NCBI RefSeq assembly: GCF_021391395.1
Contig: NZ_CP090059.1
Location: forward strand, 2,217,001-2,281,000
DNA length: 64,000 nucleotides
Origin: Sphingomonas cannabina
Lineage (GTDB): Bacteria > Pseudomonadota > Alphaproteobacteria > Sphingomonadales > Sphingomonadaceae
Reading direction: 5' to 3'
Positions 19,420 through 29,022 of the stretch are shown here, one piece after another. The number at the start of each line of letters is the position of its first letter. Position 1 is the first letter of the stretch. The position numbers and the translations under genes were made by a program. A model generated the notes under the pieces. The model was not told the DNA's origin. It did no database searches and saw only the letters and a program-made list of their open reading frames with translations.

Positions 19420-20664
19420 TTAGCCGGCGACGAGCAGCCCGTGGTGCTTCTTGCCCGCCGAGATGCGGACCTGGCCATTGCCGACGCTGACGACGAATGT
19501 TTCGTCCGCGACCTTCTCGCCCTCGACCCGGGCGCCGCCGCCGGCGATCAGCCGCCGCGCCTCGCCCTTGGACGCGCAGAAGCCGAGGCCCACCAGCGCG
19601 TCGACGATGCCGATGCCGTCGCCCGAAACCGTGAGACTCGGCAGCGCGTCGCCGGCAGCGCCTTCCTCGAAGGTCTTGCGCGCCGTCTCGGCCGCCTCCT
19701 CGGCGGCGGCGCGGCCGCGGCACATGGCGGTGGCTTCGGTAGCGAGGATCTTCTTGGCCTCGTTGATCTCGGCGCCTTCCAACGCCTCCAGCCGGGCGAT
19801 CTCGTCGAGCGGCAGGTCGGTGAACAGGCGAAGGAAACGGCCGACGTCGCGGTCGTCGGTGTTGCGCCAGAACTGCCAGTAATCGAAGTGCGGCAGCTGG
19901 TCCTCGTGCAGCCACACCGCGCCGGCCATGGTCTTGCCCATCTTGCCGCCGTCCGCGGTGGTGATGAGCGGCGTGGTGACGCCATAGACATCGGTCCCGT
20001 CCATGCGGCGGGCGAGCTCGATGCCGTTGACGATGTTGCCCCACTGGTCCGACCCGCCCATCTGCAGCCGGCAGCTGGCACGCCGCGACAGCTCCATGAA
20101 GTCATAGGCCTGCAGGATCATGTAGTTGAACTCGAGGAAGCTCAGCGATTGCTCGCGATCGAGCCGGAGCTTGACCGAATCGAAGCTCAGCATCCGGTTG
20201 ATCGAGAAATGCTGCCCGACCTCGCGCAGGAAGGGGATATATTCGAGCCGGTCGAGCCATTCGGCATTGTCGACCATGATCGCGTCGGTCGGGCCCCCCG
20301 ATTCCCCTTCAGGCGCGAAGGTCAGGAATCGCTCGAAGATGCGGCGGATCGAGGCGACGTTTCCGGCGATCACCTCCTCCGTCATCAGCTTGCGCGCTTC
20401 GTCCTTGAAGCTCGGGTCGCCGATCTTGCCGGTGCCGCCGCCCATCAGCACGATCGGCTTGTGCCCGGTCTGCTGGAGACGACGCAGCAGCATGATCTGG
20501 ACGAGGCTGCCGACATGCAGCGACGGCGCGGTGGGATCGAAGCCGATATAGCCCGGCACCACCTGCTTGGCGGCGAGGGCGTCGAGGCCCTCGGCATCGG
20601 TGAGCTGGTGGATGTAGCCGCGCGTCGAGAGCAGGCGGAGCAGGTCGGACTGGAAATCGGTCAT
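19420..20664 (-). CDS. tyrS: Tyrosine--tRNA ligase
   Basis: This 414-aa class-I synthetase charges tRNA-Tyr. The HIGH-like motif reads [10 protein letters not shown] and the KMSKS-like loop reads [14 protein letters not shown]. The C-terminal S4 RNA-binding domain ([20 protein letters not shown]) is complete. The start [12 protein letters not shown] matches the family. A longer frame into the upstream gap is not supported. The ArsR regulator gene lies 34 bases upstream on the same strand. Confidence 0.96.
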   Translation of the reverse strand: MTDFQSDLLRLLSTRGYIHQLTDAEGLDALAAKQVVPGYIGFDPTAPSLHVGSLVQIMLLRRLQQTGHKPIVLMGGGTGKIGDPSFKDEARKLMTEEVIAGNVASIRRIFERFLTFAPEGESGGPTDAIMVDNAEWLDRLEYIPFLREVGQHFSINRMLSFDSVKLRLDREQSLSFLEFNYMILQAYDFMELSRRASCRLQMGGSDQWGNIVNGIELARRMDGTDVYGVTTPLITTADGGKMGKTMAGAVWLHEDQLPHFDYWQFWRNTDDRDVGRFLRLFTDLPLDEIARLEALEGAEINEAKKILATEATAMCRGRAAAEEAAETARKTFEEGAAGDALPSLTVSGDGIGIVDALVGLGFCASKGEARRLIAGGGARVEGEKVADETFVVSVGNGQVRISAGKKHHGLLVAG

Positions 20665-20698
20665 GATGCGCGCCGCATAGCCAATGCGCGCGCGTGCG

Positions 20699-21061
20699 TC
20701 AGCCCCGTGTCGGTTCGGACCCCGCCTGCGCCATTGGATCATTCTTCGCATAAGCGGCGAGAATGGCGGAGATCAGGCCGGGAAAGCGCGCATCCACCTC
20801 CGTGCAGCGCGAGGTGTTGCGTACCTCGACACCCTGCCGCTCGGACCGGATCAGCCCGGCCTCGCGCAGCAGCTTGAAATGGTGGGAGAGCGACGACTTC
20901 GGGATCACGCGGTCACCGATGTTGGCGAAGGCCGAGCAGGTCGGAGCGCAGCCGTTCCCGGCGATCCGGGCAAAAATGGCTACGCGCTCCGGATCGGAGA
21001 GCGCGTGGAGGATCGCCTCCACCGGCACGTCGTCGATCGAAGGGTGAAACAGCGGCCGCAT
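20699..21061 (-). CDS. ArsR-family transcriptional regulator
   Basis: This 120-aa winged-helix repressor has the recognition region [22 protein letters not shown] and wing RQGVEVRN, following the N-terminal helix [17 protein letters not shown]. The only cysteines (GCAPTCSAF and SRC) do not form the classic ELCVCDL metal site, so it may sense something other than arsenic. It is divergent from an SDR dehydrogenase gene across 106 bases holding two short inverted repeats. It most likely controls that gene. Confidence 0.9.
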   Translation of the reverse strand: MRPLFHPSIDDVPVEAILHALSDPERVAIFARIAGNGCAPTCSAFANIGDRVIPKSSLSHHFKLLREAGLIRSERQGVEVRNTSRCTEVDARFPGLISAILAAYAKNDPMAQAGSEPTRG

Positions 21062-21082
21062 GGTTTTTTTAGTTAGGGGGTC

Positions 21083-21117
21083 TTGAAGGTGAGTTCAACA
21101 GTTCCAGATTTCCGAAC
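21083..21117. promoter_or_regulatory. Candidate ArsR-type operator region
   Basis: The divergent gap contains TTGAA-N6-TTCAA (21083-21098) and GTTC-N9-GAAC (21101-21117) side by side. Such paired inverted repeats between a winged-helix regulator and its divergent target are good operator candidates. No protection data exist, and both arms are short. Confidence 0.35.
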
Positions 21118-21167
21118 TATGGGAGTAAGGCGCCATTCCGGCGACCGGCCCATGAGGAATTGAAGTC

Positions 21168-21914
21168 ATGTCGAAACTTGCAGGCAAGGTCGCGGTCGTC
21201 ACCGGAGCATCCAAGGGTATCGGCGCCGGCATCGCCCGGGCGCTGGCCGCCGCGGGCGCCGCAGTCGTGGTGAACTATGCATCGAGCAAGGCCGGAGCGG
21301 ATGCGCTGGTCGCGGACATCACCGCAGCGGGCGGGAAGGCGATCGCGGTACAGGCCGACGTGTCGAAGGCGGACCAGGCCCAGGGCCTGATCGATGCTGC
21401 GGTGAGCAGCTTCGGCCGGCTGGACGTGCTGGTCAACAATTCGGGCGTCTACGACTTCGCGGCGATCGAGGAGGTGACCGAGGACCATTATCGCAAAATG
21501 TTCGACGTCAATGTGCTCGGCCTGCTGCTGACCACGGGCGCGGCCGCAAAGCATCTCGGCGAGCGCGGCAGCGTGATCAACATCTCTTCGGCGGTCACCA
21601 GCGTGCTGATGCCGAACTCCGCCGTCTATACCGGCACCAAGGGCGCGGTGGACGCGATCACCGGCGTACTGGCCAACGAGCTCGGCCCCCGCAAGATCCG
21701 CGTCAACGCGATCAACCCGGGCGTGGTGGAGACCGAGGGCACGCATACCGCGGGCGTCATCGGATCGGAGCTGGAGAGCGGCTTCGTCGCGCAGACTCCA
21801 CTCGGCCGGATCGGCCAGCCCGACGATATCGCGGATATCGCGGTCTTCCTGGCCTCGGACGACGCGCGTTGGCTGACGGGCGAGAAGCTCGTCGCGAGCG
21901 GCGGGCTGCGATAG
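21168..21914 (+). CDS. SDR-family NAD(P)-dependent oxidoreductase
   Basis: This 248-aa classical short-chain dehydrogenase has the cofactor motif TGASKGIG near residue 13, NNSG at the usual central position, and the catalytic triad as INISSA (Ser) and YTGTK (Tyr, Lys). The end ASGGLR is typical. It resembles glucose 1-dehydrogenase or 3-oxoacyl reductase-like members, and the substrate cannot be assigned. It is divergent from the ArsR gene, which probably represses it. The central motif has Ser where NNAG is more usual. Confidence 0.9.
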   Translation: MSKLAGKVAVVTGASKGIGAGIARALAAAGAAVVVNYASSKAGADALVADITAAGGKAIAVQADVSKADQAQGLIDAAVSSFGRLDVLVNNSGVYDFAAIEEVTEDHYRKMFDVNVLGLLLTTGAAAKHLGERGSVINISSAVTSVLMPNSAVYTGTKGAVDAITGVLANELGPRKIRVNAINPGVVETEGTHTAGVIGSELESGFVAQTPLGRIGQPDDIADIAVFLASDDARWLTGEKLVASGGLR

Positions 21915-21930
21915 GACGAACGGCTATGCA

Positions 21931-22059
21931 AATCCTCCCCCGCCAGGGGGAGGTGTCAGCCGTAGGCTGACGGAGGGGGAGGACGGCGAGCCATTATCGG
22001 CGTGCTTCCTCCCCCTCCGTCACGCTCCGCGTGCCACCTCCCCCTGGCGGGGGAGGATT
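21931..22059. repeat. Palindromic intergenic repeat, family A copy 2
   Basis: Perfect 25-base inverted arms (21931-21955 and 22035-22059) and a centre nearly identical to 12724-12856. It lies between two genes on the same strand, so it is not confined to convergent junctions. Confidence 0.9.
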
Positions 22060-22105
22060 GAAAAGGAGGCACGCATTGGCACCACGGCGCTCCCGGTCTA
22101 GCGCT

Positions 22106-22624
22106 ATGTCCATGAAGTTGATCCCCCATCCCGCATCACCGCCTGACCGGGTGGATACTGTCCAGGTGGAGGCGGACATCCGGCGCGGGATCAGTGCGCT
22201 TGCCTATCGAGTCGTCGGTGGTTCGATCCGGGTTCCGTCCGCCGCGGAGCCGGTCCGCACCGACGGGTTGTGGCGGTTCACCTGTTTCGAGCTGTTCGTG
22301 AAGCCGGAGGATGGAGAGGAATATTTCGAGCTCAACTTCTCGCCCTCCACGCAATGGGCGGCGTATCGCTTCGACGGGTATCGCGATGGGATGCGCGACC
22401 AGCCGCTGGCGGCGCCGACCATCGAACCGATCGAGGATGGCATCCGCGTGACCGTCGATCTCGGTGGCCTGCCGGCGGGCGACTGGCGCGTCGCCCTGAC
22501 CGCCGTCGTCGAGGAGCAGAACGGCACCAAATCCTATTGGGCGCTCGCGCATCCGCCGGAAAAGCCCGATTTCCACGACGACGCTTGCTTCGCCCTCGAA
22601 CTCTCGGCAGCAGACGAGCCATGA
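22106..22624 (+). CDS. DOMON-like domain protein
   Basis: This 172-aa predicted beta-sandwich protein resembles the DOMON-like proteins of sphingomonads. The N-terminal strand set (VQVEADIRRGISALAYRVVG) is followed by WRFTCFELFVKPEDGEEYFE and NFSPSTQWAAYRFDGYR, the best conserved block of that group. No signal peptide is visible. The ATG at 22106 is chosen, and a second at 22112 is equally possible. Upstream in-frame codons lie in the palindromic repeat and are rejected. The gene overlaps the NamZ-like gene by 4 bases (ATGA), so a shared cell-wall or sugar role is possible but unproven. Confidence 0.78.
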   Translation: MSMKLIPHPASPPDRVDTVQVEADIRRGISALAYRVVGGSIRVPSAAEPVRTDGLWRFTCFELFVKPEDGEEYFELNFSPSTQWAAYRFDGYRDGMRDQPLAAPTIEPIEDGIRVTVDLGGLPAGDWRVALTAVVEEQNGTKSYWALAHPPEKPDFHDDACFALELSAADEP

Positions 22625-23817
22625 AATTCGGTATCGATCGCCTGCTCGCCGACCCCGAGCTGCGCAAGCCGCTGGAGGGCAGGCGCGTCGCGCTGCTCGC
22701 GCATCCCGCCTCGGTGACGGCGGACCTCACCCATTCGCTCGACGCGCTGGTGGCGGCGGGGCTGAACGTCTCGGCGGTGTTCGGGCCGCAGCATGGGGTG
22801 CGGGGCGACCTCCAGGACAATATGATGGAGTCGCCCGACTTCACCGATCCCACTTACGGGATGCCGGTGTTCAGCCTCTATGGCGAGGTGCGGCGGCCGA
22901 CCGGGCAGTCGATGCACACCTTCGACGTGATGCTGGTCGACCTGCAGGATGTCGGCTGCCGCATCTACACCTTCGTCACGACGCTGCTCTATGTGCTCGA
23001 GGCGGCGGCCGAGCACGGCAAGTCGGTATGGGTGCTCGATCGGCCCAATCCCGTGGGGCGCCCGGTCGAGGGGCTGATGCTGCGGCCAGGGTGGGAGAGC
23101 TTCGTCGGGGCGGGGCCGATGCCGATGCGGCACGGGCTGACGCTCGGCGAGATGGGCGACTGGTTCATCCGGCACTTCGGCCTGGACGTCGACTATCGCG
23201 TGATCGAGATGGAAGGCTGGCAGCCCGATGCGGCGCCCGGCTTCGGCTGGCCGCCCGAGCGGCCCTGGATCAACCCGAGCCCCAATGCCGCCAACGTCAA
23301 CATGGCGCGTGCCTATGCCGGTACGGTAATGGTGGAGGGCGCGACGCTGTCCGAGGGGCGCGGCACCACCCGGCCGCTGGAGCTGTTCGGTGCGCCGGAC
23401 ATCGATGCGCGCGCGGTGATCGCCGAGATGCGCCGCCTCGCGCCCGACTGGCTGAACGGCTGCACGTTGCGGGATATCTGGTTCCAGCCGACCTTTCACA
23501 AGCATGTCGGGCAGCTCTGCTCGGGCGTGTTCATCCATGCCGAGGGGCCGGACTATGATCATCCGAGCTTCCGGCCGTGGCGGGTGCAGGCCTTGGGGTT
23601 CAAGGCGATCCGGCGGCTCTATCCGGACTACGATCTGTGGCGTGACTTTCCCTATGAATATGTGTTCGACAAGCTGGCGATCGACGTGATCAACGGCGGT
23701 CCGGCGTTGCGCGAATGGGTGGACGATGCCGCGGCGGCGCCGGGCGATCTTGATGCGCTGACGGTGCCTGACGAGGAAGCATGGAGCGCGGAACGGCGCG
23801 CCCATTTGCGGTACTGA
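22621..23817 (+). CDS. DUF1343 / NamZ-like exo-beta-N-acetylmuramidase
   Basis: The 398-aa protein matches the DUF1343 family, whose characterised member NamZ removes N-acetylmuramic acid from peptidoglycan fragments. Conserved blocks are FGPQHGVRGDLQDNM, MLVDLQDVGCRIYTFVTTLL, VLDRPNPVGRPVEG and LSEGRGTTRPLELFGAP. No signal peptide is present, in contrast to the secreted Bacteroidetes enzyme, so it may act in the cytoplasm in cell-wall recycling. It is translationally coupled to the DOMON-like gene upstream. Whether other recycling genes are nearby cannot be judged from this window. Confidence 0.86.
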   Translation: MKFGIDRLLADPELRKPLEGRRVALLAHPASVTADLTHSLDALVAAGLNVSAVFGPQHGVRGDLQDNMMESPDFTDPTYGMPVFSLYGEVRRPTGQSMHTFDVMLVDLQDVGCRIYTFVTTLLYVLEAAAEHGKSVWVLDRPNPVGRPVEGLMLRPGWESFVGAGPMPMRHGLTLGEMGDWFIRHFGLDVDYRVIEMEGWQPDAAPGFGWPPERPWINPSPNAANVNMARAYAGTVMVEGATLSEGRGTTRPLELFGAPDIDARAVIAEMRRLAPDWLNGCTLRDIWFQPTFHKHVGQLCSGVFIHAEGPDYDHPSFRPWRVQALGFKAIRRLYPDYDLWRDFPYEYVFDKLAIDVINGGPALREWVDDAAAAPGDLDALTVPDEEAWSAERRAHLRY

Positions 23818-23863
23818 CGCTGGCGAATTGCGTCGGACGCAACGCTTCCCTATCGGCTCAGCC

Positions 23864-25042
23864 ATGCTCGCCGGCCTGATTTTTGCGACCGAAGATGCGG
23901 AGGACCAGCCCGGCACGCTGGCAGCCACGCTGCCGTTCGGCGGATCGACGCTGATCGAGTATCAGGCGCGGCTGCTGGCGGCGGTGGGCGTCCGGCATCT
24001 GTTGGTCGTGGTCTCGCGGGTGACGCCGGCGCTGCTCGGCGCGACCAACCGCATCGGTGGCAAGGGCATGACGGTGGACGTCGTGCGCACCGCGCGCGAG
24101 GCGGCGGCCAAGGCGCATCCGCTTTCGCAGCTCATCGTCTTTGCCGACGGGCTGGTGACGACCGACGCGGTGGTCGAATGGATCGCGTCCGAGGCTCATG
24201 AGGCGCTGCTGGTCGCGCGCGACGGCGACGACGGCGCGGCGGGGGTGGAGCGGGTCGACAGCTCGCACAGCTGGGCGGGGCTGGCGCGCGTGCCGGCGGT
24301 GCGGCTCACGGACGTCGCCGTGATGCCGGAGGATTATGATTTCCAGTCGACCCTGCTCCGCCATTCCGCGCAGGCGGGCGCGGTGCAGCTGTTGCTGCCG
24401 CCGGCGACCGGACGCACCCGTCACGGTGTCGAGCGCAATGCGGCCGCGCTGCTCCGCCGCTCGAAGTCGGTGCTGGCCGCGCTCGGCGATCGGCGGACGG
24501 CGTGGGTCGACCGCTTCGTCTTCACGCCGATCACCGGCTGGACGCTGCCGCAGCTCGTCGCGCGCAGCGTGCCCGGGTGGGCGCTGCTGGCGGCGGGGGG
24601 CGTGCTGACGCTCGGCGGGCTTGTGTTGCTCTACCGTCTGATGGCGTGGCCGGGGCTGGCGCTGATCGTGGTTGCGACCGCGGCCTTCTCGACCGGGTCG
24701 ATGCTGAGCTGGCTGCGCGGCGAGGATGCCCGTGCACGACTCCAGGAGCGGGCGATCGGGGCGGTGGCGGCGCTTGGCGCGTTGCTGCTCGGGTTCGCGG
24801 CGTGGCGCGGGTCAGGCGATACGGCGGGGATCGCGCTGGCGGTGACGCTGATCGGACTGGTCGCGCTCATCGAACGGGTGCAGGTCGAGCGGCGGCGCTG
24901 GTGGGGAACGCCTGGCGCTTATCCGTTGCTGCTGCTGCCGTTCGTGGTCGTCGGTTATCCGACGCTGGGATTGGTAGCGGCCGTCGTCTACGCGTTCGCC
25001 TCGCTCGCCCGGGCAATTGAGGACAGCCGGCAAAAGGCTTAG
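23864..25042 (+). CDS. Membrane protein with nucleotidyltransferase-like N-terminal domain
   Basis: This 392-aa protein has an N-terminal half resembling the sugar-nucleotidyltransferase (MobA/GT-A) fold: MLAGLIFATEDA, then LPFGGSTLIEYQARLLAAVG and HLLVVVSRV, then IVFADGLVTT in the place of the usual metal-binding acidic loop. The glycine-rich signature loop of active enzymes is not obvious. From about residue 225 come roughly five hydrophobic helices (WALLAAGGVLTLGGLVLLY; GLALIVVATAAFSTGSML; LLLLPFVVVGYPTLGLVAAV). The gene follows the muramidase gene by 46 bases. I do not recognise a named family. A lipid-linked head-group transferase is one guess. Confidence 0.68.
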   Translation: MLAGLIFATEDAEDQPGTLAATLPFGGSTLIEYQARLLAAVGVRHLLVVVSRVTPALLGATNRIGGKGMTVDVVRTAREAAAKAHPLSQLIVFADGLVTTDAVVEWIASEAHEALLVARDGDDGAAGVERVDSSHSWAGLARVPAVRLTDVAVMPEDYDFQSTLLRHSAQAGAVQLLLPPATGRTRHGVERNAAALLRRSKSVLAALGDRRTAWVDRFVFTPITGWTLPQLVARSVPGWALLAAGGVLTLGGLVLLYRLMAWPGLALIVVATAAFSTGSMLSWLRGEDARARLQERAIGAVAALGALLLGFAAWRGSGDTAGIALAVTLIGLVALIERVQVERRRWWGTPGAYPLLLLPFVVVGYPTLGLVAAVVYAFASLARAIEDSRQKA

Positions 25043-25077
25043 GCCCCCATTAACGACAGTCGGCATAGCAGAGAGCC

Positions 25078-26190
25078 ATGTCGGAGATTTCCGAAGGCAT
25101 TGCGGGAACGATCGGCCCCGATGCGCAGGCATTGCTTGCGCGGGCTGCCGGCGCGGAGGCGCGCGGGCGGCGGGCGCTGCGTGCGGCCATCGACGACGCC
25201 TTTCTCGCGCCTGAAACCCGACTCGACGATCGCGCGCGGATCGCGCTGATCGGCCTTGTCGACGCGCTGGCGACCGCGATCGGGCAGGACGTCCGCGATC
25301 ATGCGGCGCGGGTGCTGATAGGGCGCGGCGAGGCGGGGCTTGCCGAGGCGTTGGCGGCCGGCTCCGTCGCGCTTGCCGATCGGCTGGCCGGAGCAGGCGT
25401 GCTGCGCGATCCCGAGCTGGTAGGCGAATGCCTGGCGCGGGTGCGGTGCGAGCTGATCGCCGCGGCGCTGCCCGCCGAAGCGCCGGCCGATCCCGATACG
25501 CCGAGCCTGGTCGTGCGCCTTACCGGCAGCACCGATCCTGTCGTGGCCGAGGCTGCGACGGCGGTCTTGGCGGGCGAGAGCCAGCGTCGCGCGATTGCGG
25601 AGGGCGGCGTGGTGAACGCCTCCGGCCTGCCGCCGGCGATCCATCGGCGATTGACCTGGTGGGTCGCCGCCGCGCTGCGCGAAGCCGCCGCAGCGGCGGC
25701 CGGCGATGCGCCCTCGATGCTCGATCGCGCGGTGATCGAGGCGGCGTTGCGCAACATCGCGGCCAATGAAGGGCAGGATCGGCTGGAAGCCGCGGCGATG
25801 CGGCTTGCCGAGGCGATCGACGCGCAGGCCGACGAGTTGCCGACTTTGCTCGACGAAGCCTTGCGCGATCGACGCGTCAGCCTGATGACCGCGTTTCTCG
25901 CCCATGCGCTGGGCGTCGACTATGAGATGGCGCGCGAGATCGTGCTTGATCCGACCGGGGAACGGCTGTGGCTGTCGCTGCGTGCGCTGGAGCTGCCGCG
26001 GCCGGCGATCGCGCGGGTCGGCTATCGGTTGTGCGAGGCCGATGGGCGGCGGGATCTCGACGGTTTTGCCGACATGCTCGACGTCGTCGCCGGCCTCGAT
26101 CCGCGTAGCGCGCGCCGGGCGATCGCGCCGCTGACGCTGCATCCGGAGTTCCGGACCGCGCTGGCGGCGTTCGATGGGGGGCGGCCGTGA
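25078..26190 (+). CDS. DUF2336 domain-containing protein
   Basis: This 370-aa all-alpha, alanine-rich protein matches the DUF2336 family of alphaproteobacteria. Features are repeated helical HEAT-like segments (DPELVGECLARVRCELIAAA; DPVVAEAATAVLAGESQRRA) and a C-terminal region LMTAFLAHALGVDYEMAREI. No membrane segment or enzyme motif is visible. Its stop overlaps the start of the histidine-kinase-like gene by 4 bases, so the two are probably co-produced. The function of the family is unknown to me. Confidence 0.8.
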   Translation: MSEISEGIAGTIGPDAQALLARAAGAEARGRRALRAAIDDAFLAPETRLDDRARIALIGLVDALATAIGQDVRDHAARVLIGRGEAGLAEALAAGSVALADRLAGAGVLRDPELVGECLARVRCELIAAALPAEAPADPDTPSLVVRLTGSTDPVVAEAATAVLAGESQRRAIAEGGVVNASGLPPAIHRRLTWWVAAALREAAAAAAGDAPSMLDRAVIEAALRNIAANEGQDRLEAAAMRLAEAIDAQADELPTLLDEALRDRRVSLMTAFLAHALGVDYEMAREIVLDPTGERLWLSLRALELPRPAIARVGYRLCEADGRRDLDGFADMLDVVAGLDPRSARRAIAPLTLHPEFRTALAAFDGGRP

Positions 26191-27551
26191 ACGCGGTCGA
26201 CACCACGCTGGTCCCGGTGATGGCGCGGATCGACGCGGACGGGCGGCTGGCGAGCGCGGAGCCGCGGCTGATCGATCTCGTCCGCCGCGCCGGTGGCGAT
26301 CTGGGCGCACCGCTGCCTATCCCCGAGCTGGCCGCGCTGGCGCGGCTGGCGGTGCGGCTCGGCATCGCCATCGCGCGCGAGGTGACGGTGGCGGACGGAT
26401 CGGACGATCTCGACCTGCTGGTCCGCGCCGAGCCCGATGCCGAGGGCGTCACGCTCGCCGCAAGCGGATGGTATGCGCGGCCGGCGTGGCGCGCGCCGGC
26501 GCCGGCCGTCCTGCCCGTCGCCGATCCGGTGGTGGGCGAAGACGACTGGCGGTGGGATGCCGATGCGGCTCTCAGGATCACCTATCTCCAGCCCGATGCG
26601 GGGCGGCGCTATGGCTTCGATGCGGCGGCGGCGCTCGGCGAGCCGCTCAATCGCCTGTTCGTGCTGGCGGAGGACGAGCAGGGTGCCCTTCCGATCCTGA
26701 ATGCGGTCGCGGCGCAGATGCGTTTCGACGGTCAGCAGGCGGAGCTGCGCGGCACCGGGCGTCGCGTGCGGCTGTCGGCGGCGCCGCGGATCGACCAGCA
26801 GGGGCGGTTCGCGGGTTTCGTCGGCGTCGCGCATATGCTCGAGGACGTGACCGCCGATGATGATGCTCCGGCTGCGGCATTTCCGGAGGGTTTCGGTACG
26901 GAGCTGGGCCGTGCGCTGAGAGCGCCTCTCGAGCGGATCATCGCCAATGCCGACAGCATGAGCGCGGAGATCGAGGGGCCGCTCGCGGCAAGCTACACCG
27001 ATTATGCGGGCGACATCGCCGCGGCCGGGCGGCACCTGCTGGGGCTCGTCGACGATCTGGTCGATCTGGAGGCGGTGGAGCGCGAGGACTTCACGATCCA
27101 GCCTGAGCCGATCGACCTGGCCGATGTCGCGCGGCGTGCGGCGGGGCTGCTCGCCGTGCGAGCGGCCGAGCAGCGCGTCCATATCGACAAGCCGGAGGCG
27201 GACGAGGCGCTGCCGGCGACCGGCGATTTCCGGCGCGCGTTGCAGGTGATGGTCAACCTGATCGGCAATGCCGTGCGCTATTCGCCGGCAGGCGGCACCG
27301 TCTGGGTGCGGTCGGGCCTTCAGGACAGCGCGGCGTGCGTGATCGTCGCGGACCAGGGCAAGGGCATCGCCCCCGAGGACCAGGCGCGTATCTTCGAGAA
27401 GTTTGAGCGGGTCGACGGGAGTGAGCCGGGCGGCAGCGGGCTCGGCCTCTATATCTCGCGGCGGCTGGCGCGGGCGATGGGTGGCGATATCCTGGTCGAC
27501 AGTGCGCCGGGGCAGGGAGCGCGGTTCGTTTTTTCGCTGCCGGGGCGGTGA
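26187..27551 (+). CDS. Histidine-kinase-like protein lacking the phospho-acceptor histidine
   Basis: The 454-aa protein has a PAS-like region (about 120-225) and a C-terminal HATPase domain with intact N box (NLIGNAVRYS), G1 box (DQGKGI), F box (IFEKFERV) and G2 box (GGSGLGLYISRRLA). The dimerisation helix aligns without gaps to the usual SHELRTPL motif but reads GRALRAPL, placing Arg242 where the phosphorylated histidine should be. It therefore cannot autophosphorylate in the standard way, like DivL of Caulobacter, which has tyrosine there. The GTG start overlaps the DUF2336 gene by 4 bases. No transmembrane helix is apparent, so it is probably cytosolic. No response regulator gene is adjacent. 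Confidence 0.86.
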   Translation: MNAVDTTLVPVMARIDADGRLASAEPRLIDLVRRAGGDLGAPLPIPELAALARLAVRLGIAIAREVTVADGSDDLDLLVRAEPDAEGVTLAASGWYARPAWRAPAPAVLPVADPVVGEDDWRWDADAALRITYLQPDAGRRYGFDAAAALGEPLNRLFVLAEDEQGALPILNAVAAQMRFDGQQAELRGTGRRVRLSAAPRIDQQGRFAGFVGVAHMLEDVTADDDAPAAAFPEGFGTELGRALRAPLERIIANADSMSAEIEGPLAASYTDYAGDIAAAGRHLLGLVDDLVDLEAVEREDFTIQPEPIDLADVARRAAGLLAVRAAEQRVHIDKPEADEALPATGDFRRALQVMVNLIGNAVRYSPAGGTVWVRSGLQDSAACVIVADQGKGIAPEDQARIFEKFERVDGSEPGGSGLGLYISRRLARAMGGDILVDSAPGQGARFVFSLPGR

Positions 27552-27700
27552 TTCCATTCCTCCCCAAGCTTGCTTGGGGAGGGGGACCGCCGAAGGCGGT
27601 GGAGGGGACGACGGCGAAGCCGGCGCTGCGCGCCACCCCTCCACCACGCGACTGCGTCGCGCGGTCCCCCTCCCCGAGACAAGCTCGGAGAGGAACGGGA
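27552..27700. repeat. Palindromic intergenic repeat, family B variant
   Basis: Outer arms are imperfect (TTCCTCCCCAAGCTTGCTTG against CTCCCCGAGACAAGCTCGGA). Inner arms GGGGGACCGC and GCGGTCCCCC match those of the copies at 18875 and 59874. It exactly fills the gap between the convergent kinase-like gene and gltA, where it may act as a two-way terminator. Confidence 0.85.
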
Positions 27701-27701
27701 A

Positions 27702-28988
27702 TCAGCGCTTGTCGATCGGAACGTAATCGCGCTCGGTCGGCCCGGTATAGAGCTGGCGCGGGCGGCCGATCTTCTGGTCGGGATCGGAGATCATCTCGTT
27801 CCACTGCGCGACCCAGCCGACGGTGCGGGCGAGGGCGAACAGGGCTGTGAACATCGTCGTCGGGAAACCGATCGCCGACAGGATCACGCCCGAGTAGAAA
27901 TCGACGTTCGGGAACAGCTTCTTCTCGATGAAGTAATCGTCCTTGAGCGCGATCTCCTCGAGCTGGAGCGCGACGTCGAATACCGGGTCGGAGACGTTCA
28001 TCGCCTTGAACACCTCGCGCACCGTCTTCTGCATCACGGTCGCGCGTGGATCGTAGTTCTTGTAGACGCGGTGGCCGAAGCCCATCAGGCGGAACGGGTC
28101 GTTCTTGTCCTTGGCGCGGGCGATATATTCCGGGATGCGCTCGGGCTTGCCGATCTCGCGCAGCATGTTGAGCGCCGCCTCGTTGGCGCCGCCGTGCGCG
28201 GGGCCCCACAGGCAGGCGATGCCCGCTGCGATGCAGGCGAAGGGATTGGCGCCCGACGAGCCGGCGAGGCGCACGGTCGAGGTCGAGGCGTTCTGCTCAT
28301 GGTCGGCATGGAGGATGAAGATCCGGTCCATCGCCTTTTCGATCACCGGATCGACGACATAATCCTCTGCCGGCACGCCGAAGGTCATGCGCAGGAAGTT
28401 GCCGGTGTAGGAGAGGTCGTTCTGCGGATAGAGGAACGGCTGGCCGATCGTGTACTTGTACGCCATCGCCGCGATCGTCGGCATCTTTGCGATCAGCCGG
28501 TGGCTGGCGATCATCCGCTGGGTCGGATCGGTGATGTCGGTCGAGTCGTGGTAGAAGGCCGACAGCGCGCCGACCACGCCGCACATCACCGCCATCGGAT
28601 GCGCGTCGCGGCGGAAGCCGCGGTAGAAGGTCGCGAGCTGCTCGTGCAGCATCGTGTGACGGGTGATGGTGTGGGTGAACTTGTCGAGCTCGTCCTTGCT
28701 CGGCAGCTCGCCGTTGAGCAGGAGGTAGCTGACCTCCATGAAGCTCGAATGCTCGGCGAGCTGGCCGATCGGATAGCCGCGGTGGAGCAGCACGCCGGCG
28801 TCGCCGTCGATGTAGGTCAGCGCCGATTCGCAGCTCGCCGTCGAGGTGAAGCCGGGATCGTAGGTGAACATCCCCGACTCGCCGTAGAACTTGCGGATGT
28901 CGATCACATCCGGACCCACGCTGCCCTTGCGGACGGGGTAGTCGTGGTTGCCGATCGCGATCGCGGGTTTGTCGGCGACTTCGCTCAT
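27702..28988 (-). CDS. gltA: Citrate synthase (hexameric type II)
   Basis: This 428-aa enzyme joins acetyl-CoA and oxaloacetate at the entry of the TCA cycle. The catalytic histidine and aspartate regions are visible as [29 protein letters not shown] and VDFYSGV. The start [13 protein letters not shown] fits family members. The longer open frame upstream is rejected because it runs into gltX. gltX lies 34 bases upstream on the same strand, so the two are probably co-transcribed. Confidence 0.97.
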   Translation of the reverse strand: MSEVADKPAIAIGNHDYPVRKGSVGPDVIDIRKFYGESGMFTYDPGFTSTASCESALTYIDGDAGVLLHRGYPIGQLAEHSSFMEVSYLLLNGELPSKDELDKFTHTITRHTMLHEQLATFYRGFRRDAHPMAVMCGVVGALSAFYHDSTDITDPTQRMIASHRLIAKMPTIAAMAYKYTIGQPFLYPQNDLSYTGNFLRMTFGVPAEDYVVDPVIEKAMDRIFILHADHEQNASTSTVRLAGSSGANPFACIAAGIACLWGPAHGGANEAALNMLREIGKPERIPEYIARAKDKNDPFRLMGFGHRVYKNYDPRATVMQKTVREVFKAMNVSDPVFDVALQLEEIALKDDYFIEKKLFPNVDFYSGVILSAIGFPTTMFTALFALARTVGWVAQWNEMISDPDQKIGRPRQLYTGPTERDYVPIDKR

Positions 28989-29022
28989 GCGCGCTGTCCT
29001 TTTCTCTGTCCGGCCCAGGTGT

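Noticed and set aside
20699..21061. Assignment of the ArsR-family regulator as an arsenic sensor.
   Set aside because: The classic paired-cysteine metal motif in the recognition helix is missing and no arsenic resistance genes are nearby.
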